Shown here: positions 58,193-64,000 of the stretch, one piece after another
How the letters are laid out: every line of letters begins with the position of its first letter
Numbering within the stretch: the stretch's first letter is position 1
Assembly: GCF_043290135.1 (NCBI RefSeq)
Contig: NC_134702.1
Coordinates: forward strand, 85,991,317-86,055,316
Direction: 5' to 3'
Length of the DNA: 64,000 bases
Source: Rhipicephalus microplus
Taxonomy: Eukaryota > Arthropoda > Arachnida > Ixodida > Ixodidae
Position numbers and translations under genes: made by a program
Notes under the pieces: generated by a model
Told to the model about the DNA's origin: nothing
Seen by the model: the letters and a program-made list of their open reading frames with translations, nothing else
The model's database searches: none

Positions 58193-58970
58193 GAAAAAAC
58201 TCTTCGTTTTCAAAAAAATCAAGTAATTACTGTCTCGTCCAGCTGCCGAGCCCGCAGTACTGTGTATGCCTTGCTTTTGAATGTATCGATGCCATTCACT
58301 GTTTATTACTGCTACTGTCAGGGGACATAGAAACCAATCCAGAGCCTACTGACCCTGTAATTCTGGCTGAACTGAAAAAAAAATATCTACCGGGTAGTCA
58401 GCACTCCTTTCCAAAGTGCAAGACTTAAAAGTAGAACTGGGTTTAGAAATAGTGGTTAACGATTTAGAGTATTTAGTACTCTACTATGGGAGAGCTGAAA
58501 GCCGCCCCGTGAAGAAGCCGTAAATTACAGGAGCACCACAGTGCCCGACTTGTAAAGTAGAACTGCATACTACGGAAAAAACTATTCGTGGCCTAAGTGA
58601 TAGAATAGCACAGTTGGAGGAGCACTACAAAACCCTTTCATCTGTGCGATCAGAACTAGTGACATTGCAGACCAATACGGCTGCCACCAGCCGTCACATT
58701 GAAACTTTAGAGGCTCGGTTTGATGACGCTGAAAATCGCTCGCGACGCAACAACCTGCTATTCCACGGAATTCTAAATACTAACCACTCTGAAACTTTCT
58801 TGGAATCGGAAGGATTAATTATTAACCTCTGCAGTGAGCACTTAAACATAAAAATTGACCCGAAGGAAATTGAAAGGGCGCATCGGCTCGGCCGCTACAA
58901 GGCTGGCCTGCAGCGTCCTATCATAGTAAGATTTACATCTTTTAAAACTAAAGAAGCGATCTTGTCGTAA
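58193..58970 (+). pseudogene. LINE ORF1 with N-terminal 2A-like peptide, broken
   Basis: The first frame (to 58428) contains HCLLLLLSGDIETNPEP (GDIETNPEP at 58321-58347), a 2A-like peptide in which the canonical NPGP is NPEP (codon GAG at 58342-58344). After frame breaks, 58614-58970 encodes a coiled-coil/RRM-like ORF1p segment: TLEARFDDAENRSRRNNLLF, KIDPKEIERAHRLGR, RPIIVRFTSFKTKEAIL. This protein binds LINE RNA. N-terminal 2A sequences are known from CR1/L2-type LINEs. It ends at a TAA. Confidence 0.75.
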
Positions 58971-59219
58971 CAGCAAAAAACTGAAAGGTACAACTTACGC
59001 AATCAGGCAGGACTTCTCACGCTTGGTTCAAAATGCATGAAAACACCTAATAGCCTTCGCTAGAAACAAGTCAACCGCTTTTTCATGCCCTTACAAAACG
59101 TTGTTTCTTGGTTCAAAGAAGTATACCTTCGATGAAGTATTGCAAAAAGTCTAAGAAATCCCATAGCAAACCAGGCAGCATCGGCAACTGCCACACTGCC
59201 CCCGTAATGACGCCCGAGC

Positions 59220-60306
59220 AAATATCACTACTTCTGTGGTCTACACTAACGTGCGCAGCTTCTTTTCAAAACGCGAAGAAATATGTAGTCTTGTCTCATC
59301 ATCTAGCAGCAATATAGTCGTGCTCTCCGAAACGTGGCTTTCTGGTCACGTTGCAGACGATGAAATCCTGATCGATCTTCCGAACTTCAACGTTTTTCGT
59401 AACCGTCGTAAGGGCGCCCGTGGGGGAGGTGTCCTGATCGCCACTAGTAAGCTACTTTCGTGCTCAGTCGTCGACATTGTGACTGATTTAGATATCCTAT
59501 GGCTTCTCATTCGTCCTACACCACTAACATTGCTACTTGGAGTGTGCTATCGGCCCCCGCAAAGCAGCCCAGACTTTCCACAGAAATTTAACCACATATT
59601 GAATCATCTCATTTTAAAACACGCCAACGCGCGCGTCCTAATTTTCGGCGACTTTAACTATCCCGACATCGATTGGCAAAATCAGGCAGCTTTGTCATGA
59701 ACAAGCGTGGAAGCAAAAGAATTCTTCAATGTCTGCCTAAACTTCAACCTCACACAGCTGGTGTTGGAGCCAACCCGCGTGACAAATAGTTCAGCGAACA
59801 TATTGGACTTGATATTAAGAACACATCCCGAAACGCTATCTTCGCTCACATATTTGCGCGAAATCAGCGACCATAAGGTTATACACTCAGTCTTCAATTT
59901 CAGTCACTCGCCCAGCCAGATTCAATCGAAGACTATCAGTCTGTATGATAAAGAGAATTACGAGGCAATCAACAACGAACCTCAAGGCTTTTTACTAGAC
60001 TTTGAAGCTCGCCTCTCAACCAGAACAGTCGAAGGCAACTGGACAATCTTCAAAAACAAAATAGGTGAGCTAGCAAGAAACTTCATACCTACAAATACAT
60101 TTCGCACGTCTTCCCAGAAACCATGCTTCTCAAAAACCTTGAAAAGACTAGAAAATAAAAAAAAACGGTTATTTCGTGCTGCTAAGCTAAAACACAGGGC
60201 TCACAATTGGAAAAAATACTATGCGGCTGAAAAAAGCATACTTGCTCGCCTTACGCAGCGCCAAGCACTCGTTGTTTCACACAGATTTACCCTAGATACT
60301 TACTAA
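59220..60306 (+). pseudogene. LINE ORF2, APE endonuclease and linker
   Basis: The frame 59236-59697 has the APE-type endonuclease signatures NIVVLSETWLSG (SETW), ARGGGVLIA, LLGVCYRPPQSSP and FGDFNYPDIDW. After an in-frame TGA (59698-59700) the same frame goes on with LVLEPTR..SANILDLILRT and ISDHKVIHSVFNF, the end of the endonuclease domain, then a basic linker. It stops at 60304-60306, with RT sequence continuing in another frame. It would nick target DNA for target-primed reverse transcription. Confidence 0.85.
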
Positions 60307-61580
60307 TAACCCCAGAAAATTTTGGAAAATAATTAATCCGCAGGAAACGCGCAGCATTACACTGAAAAGTGAAGTGGGTGACGATATTGGTAATTTAAAG
60401 AGCGCTGAGCTATTCAATACTGCATTTTCATCTGTGTTTACCGACGAAACCCCTATACCATTCCCTGTGTTACCAATTTGTGTACCGTCTTCTATGTCGC
60501 GTATAACATTTATGTCAGAGGGTATAATGTCTGTCATTGAAAGATTGAAACTGTCTTCTTCAGCAGTCGTGGACGGAATCAATTCCGAAATTTTTTAAAA
60601 ACACTAAATATATTTCATCAGTGATACTGTCGCCGATATTCTCACAGTCACTTCACACCAGCCACTTACCAGCCGACTGGAGAATGGGGAAAGTCACTCC
60701 GGTCTTCAAATCAGGTAACAAAGACAGCCCTCCAAACTATCGCCCCATTTCTTTAACAAGCGTACCCTGTAAAATCATGGAGCACGTCATATTTTCGCAA
60801 ATCGTTCATTTTCTTGACGGCAATAACTTCTTCCACCCCGCACGGCATGGTTTTCGCAAAGGTTCCTCTTGCAAAACCCAGTTAGCCCTCTTCGTTCAGG
60901 ATTTGCATGCCAATCTTGACATTAATCTGCAGACGGACGCAATATTTTTAGATTTTTCGAAAGCGTTCGATACGGTGCCCCATAAGCGGCTCTTAATGAA
61001 ACTTAGATCTTCAAATATACATCATGACATAGTAAATTGGATTGAGGAATTTCTAACCAACCGCTCGCAGTTTGTCTCCATCGATGAAGTACACTCTACT
61101 CCCGTTCCAGTAGCGTCAGGTGTCCACCAAGGCTCCATTCTCGGGCCCCTTCTCTTCCTGATTTACATAAACGACCTAGCTTCATGTGTCTCCTCTTGTA
61201 TCCATTTGTTCGCCGACGACTGCGTCATATATCAACCAATTACCAACCCCACTGATCAAGCCGCTGTCCAAGATGACCTAAACCACGTACAAGAATGGTG
61301 TGACCTGTGGCTCATGAAACGTAACCCCAACAAATGCAAGACCGTTTCATTTCACCGCCGCCAAAACCCCTTTCTGTTCCCTTATGTAATTGCTAGCGTT
61401 ACCCTCGAACACGTGCAGTCATACAAGTATCTCGGTGTCACCATATGTAATGATCTAAACTGGTGCACGCGTATTACTAACATTATATCATCAGCGAACA
61501 AATCTCTGGGTTTCCTGAAACGTCACCTCCGGCACGCACCTAAAATTGTGAAGCTACAGGCCTACAAGTCCCTTATCTGA
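60307..61580 (+). pseudogene. LINE ORF2, reverse transcriptase
   Basis: After a frameshift, the RT begins around 60374 (NLKSAELFNTAFSSVF..). It continues from 60621 as [84 protein letters not shown] and LFADDCVIY (catalytic FADD), then the thumb. The frame ends in TGA at 61578-61580. The catalytic motifs are preserved. The fingers-palm order and motif spelling fit CR1/L2 elements. Confidence 0.88.
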
Positions 61581-62009
61581 TCCAAATTGGAATACGCATC
61601 CGCAGTCTGGAGTCCACACCAAGCCTATCTGATCGACTCACTCGAGGCAGTTCAAAACCCTGCCATCAGATTCATTCATTCTTCGTATTCTTACAGTACA
61701 AGTGTAACATCGCTCAAAAAAGAATCGGCTATTTTAAACCTTGACATTCGCCGCCGCATCTCTAGTCTCAGCCTTTTTCATAAGTTTTTTCACAGCACCC
61801 TTCGTCATCCCTACATCGCCCCACCGGCCCGCATATCTCACCGCACGTGTCATTCACTTCAAGTTTCCCGGCCGAGGATTAAGACGACCACCTTTTCTAT
61901 GTCCTTCTTTGTTCGGACAGCAAAAGACTGGAATGACCTTCCCCATGATATCGTCACCACTGAATGCTCATCATCATTTTTTGATCGATTATGTGTTCAC
62001 TTTTCGTGA
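61581..62009 (+). pseudogene. LINE ORF2, C-terminal domain
   Basis: In frame with the RT after the TGA at 61578: KLEYASAVWSPHQAYLIDSL, VQNPAIRFIHSSY, then RTAKDWNDLPHDIVT near the end. The W-N-x-LP motif is the usual end of CR1/L2/Jockey ORF2. Stop at 62007-62009, then 3' UTR and the TTATG tail. Confidence 0.85.
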
Positions 62010-62115
62010 TAAAAACTTGTGGAAACAAAAAATATATATGTTAACCCACCCCTTATGTAATACCCCCTCGAGGGGTCTTTAAGGAAAATAAAGTTATGTT
62101 ATGTTATGTATGTTG

Positions 62116-62817
62116 GAGACAGAGAACTCTGCTATGCTTCAATAACCAGTCCCCGGCCCCTTTATTTTTATGCAAGAATTTTACTTTTGTTCACGCTTTA
62201 TTCAGGTGAAATAAATTCAAGAGCAAGAATACGTAAAAAACTTTCCCTGACGTAACAACCCAACTGACTTTCCTTGCACCAACAAATCGACTCGAGGGTC
62301 ACTAGCACTCGGGGCCAGCCGCACGTCGATTGCTAGATTCAGTCGATTTGTGTGCTAATTTTTCAGATAGGCTATAGTGTAGAAAATGTATGCTCACAAG
62401 CATAAGTTTTCAAAATGGCTGCGGCATGTCCACTGCCTTATATTTGACACCTAACATCAAATAGAAGATATGTGCATATATGACATTCGAGATTAAAGCG
62501 CAATAGAATAACCGTCTTGTCCGTTTTTGGAGTCTGGCTGGCCGCAACCTGATGGTGGCATTTGTTGATCAAATCGTATCTGTTATGAACTGAGATGTGC
62601 TTATTAAATCTCGGGCGTGAGTTATACAGGTTTCTTAGATCTATCGCACCTCGGTTTCCTCATCTATGTGAGTTGGCGAGTTCGTGTCTAGAATAAAAGT
62701 ATCGTTGGCTCGCGAAACTCTGAAGGGGGGGGCCTGCGGAACACCCTTATATTATCCGAAAACCACTTTGAAAACCACGCGTTAAACTAACTCTACCAAT
62801 CAACGTATGAAGCACAC
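62116..62817. other. No gene seen
   Basis: Spacer between two LINEs, without recognisable features. Confidence 0.4.
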
Positions 62818-62819
62818 AC

Positions 62820-62869
<50 letters not shown>

Positions 62870-63298
62870 TCTGACTACGCCGACTGCTGGACAAAGGCCT
62901 CTCCGCCAGTCCAAAGGCCTGTTCCACCTGCCCACTTGGTCCTGTGCTTACTGCTGCGAGTTTATACCCGCTAACTCCTTAATCTCATCTGCCCACCTAA
63001 CCTTCTGTCTCCCCCTTACCCACTTGCCTTCTCGTGGAATCGAGTTAGTTACCCCTAATGACCAGTGGTTATCATGTCTACGCGCTACATGCACGGCCCA
63101 TGTCCATTTTCTCTTCATGATTCCATCTACTGTGTCCTTAACCCCGGTTTGTTTCCTAATCAATTTTGCTCTCTTCTTGTCCCTTGAGGTTACACCTACC
63201 ATTTTCCTTTCCATTGCTCGCTGCGTCGTCCTCAATTTAAGCTGAATCATCTTAGTAAGTATATTGGTCGAAAAAATAAAAGCTATAACAAATGGCAC
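62818..63298 (-). pseudogene. RTE-type LINE 3' end with (ATG)n tail
   Basis: Minus strand from ~63260: RTTQRAMERKMVGVTSRDKK, then KDTVDGIMKRKWTWAVHVAR, PREGKWVRGRQKVRWADEIK, stop at 62948. This is the C-terminal end of RTE-clade ORF2 (consensus R-x-R-x-G-R-P-x-x-R-W-x-D-E/D). 3' UTR follows, ending in the (TCATCA)n/(TGATGA)n tail at 62818-62869, also typical of RTE. 5'-truncated; the RT and endonuclease are missing. Confidence 0.85.
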
Positions 63299-63690
63299 TT
63301 CAACACAGTATAATCCGTAATAAAGCCCGAGGCTGCATGTTTCAGCGTCGCTTCATCGTTGATGATCTGTACGAAATGCTCCAGCAGTGAGGGTATAAAG
63401 CCTCTCCCCCCTTTACAATATCTCAGCAATCACGGGATGGCACAGCGGACCACGGCAACGCTCCTTCGTCACGCGTATGCCATCGCGCCGCAGCAATTGG
63501 TCGGATGGCTCCCATGCGCACTGCGCCTCCCCTGTAGCCTGGCCACAATTCGTCTACACATGCCAGAAAGCTGACGCGCGCATCACGTTTTATTCTCAAC
63601 GACCCCGTTTCAATAGACACAAGCTTTCACCAGCATACTTTGGAATTTACAAGGTGTCATTCAATTTATTCATTTCTTTCTTCCTTCGTT
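63299..63690. other. No gene seen
   Basis: Short frames on both strands (e.g. 63423-63620 minus), unrecognised. Confidence 0.4.
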
Positions 63691-63697
63691 AATTTTC

Positions 63698-63969
63698 CAT
63701 CCATCCATCCATCCATCCATCCATCCATCCATCCATCCATCCATCCATCCATCCATCCATCCATCCATCCATCCGCCCGTCCGTCCGTTTGTCTACCTAC
63801 CTACCTACCTACCTACCTACCTACCTACCTACCTACCTACCTACCTACCTACCTACCTGCCTACCTACCTACCCACCTACCTACCTACCTACCTACCTAC
63901 CTACCTACCTACCTACCTACCTACCTACCTACCTACCTACCTACCTACCTACCTACCTAACCTATTTAC

Positions 63970-64000
<31 letters not shown>
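63698..64000. repeat. Compound tetranucleotide microsatellite (CATC)n(CTAC)n(CTAT)n
   Basis: CATC units at ~63698-63773, CTAC/CTGC units at ~63793-63958, CTAT units at ~63968-64000, running off the window. The Pro/Thr/Tyr/Leu repeat frame is an artefact. Confidence 0.95.

Larger units (their letters stand above)
57785..62115 (+). mobile_element. Near-full-length, decayed CR1/L2-type LINE
   Basis: Order: duplicated 5' untranslated units, ORF1 (2A-like peptide, coiled coil and RRM-like segment), APE endonuclease, reverse transcriptase, C-terminal domain, poly(A)-signal-like AATAAA and a short-repeat tail (TTATG)n at ~62091-62108. Stops and frameshifts occur in all ORFs, so this copy is inactive. 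The 5' end is a best guess. I saw no target duplication. Confidence 0.85.

Noticed and set aside
63640..63960. Pro-Ser-Ile-His / Leu-Pro-Thr-Tyr repeat ORF at the window end
   Set aside because: Translation of tetranucleotide microsatellites.

Overview
The window looks like a repeat-rich intergenic or intronic stretch of a tick genome, most likely a hard tick (Ixodidae). The main clues are copies of a tRNA-derived SINE that I recognise as close to the tick family Ruka. It has pol III A and B boxes, an ATCAATCAATCA-type tail and clear target-site duplications. The other clues are arthropod-type Ty3 elements, Penelope-like elements (PLEs) flanked by (TA)n, CR1/L2- and RTE-like LINEs, and pogo/Tigger elements. 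I see no ordinary host gene that I would name with confidence.

Layout. 1-5935 is AT-rich with no recognisable gene. 6040-9703 holds a minisatellite, a ~200-bp repeat cluster, a ~145-bp satellite (about nine monomers) and a (GATA)n tract. 11028-57522 is a nested stack of mobile elements. From outside in: (1) an old minus-strand LTR element (short LTRs 11330-11448 and 55718-55819, polypurine tract, gag-like ORF). (2) Inserted in it with a 4-bp ATAT duplication, a plus-strand Ty3/gypsy element whose two 291-bp LTRs (12764-13054 and 54911-55201) read as identical. (3) Inside this Ty3 element are two large terminal-inverted-repeat DNA transposons: a 13.56-kb CACTG-ended element in gag (13753-27312, CA duplication) and a 23.2-kb CCCAGG-ended element in pol (31496-54726, AA duplication). 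Conceptual removal of each restores the gag or pol reading frame at the junction. (4) Each DNA transposon carries passengers: Tigger-like elements (one inside another), SINEs, LINE fragments and a PLE remnant.

The two DNA transposons carry host-like spliced genes. The CACTG element has a plus-strand gene with four C2H2 fingers and downstream exons whose phases match. The CCCAGG element has a minus-strand gene whose four visible exons join in phase into a domain resembling DUF4806, with one in-frame TGA. No catalytic transposase is recognisable in either, yet both inserted after a Ty3 copy with identical LTRs, so both seem to have moved recently.

55966-57452 is a compact PLE: a GIY-YIG endonuclease ORF between ~280-bp inverted repeats, each encoding a hammerhead ribozyme-like motif. 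57785-62110 is a decayed CR1/L2-type LINE with duplicated 5' units, a 2A-like peptide, an APE endonuclease and a reverse transcriptase. 62818-63298 is an RTE-type LINE 3' end on the minus strand. The window ends in tetranucleotide microsatellites.
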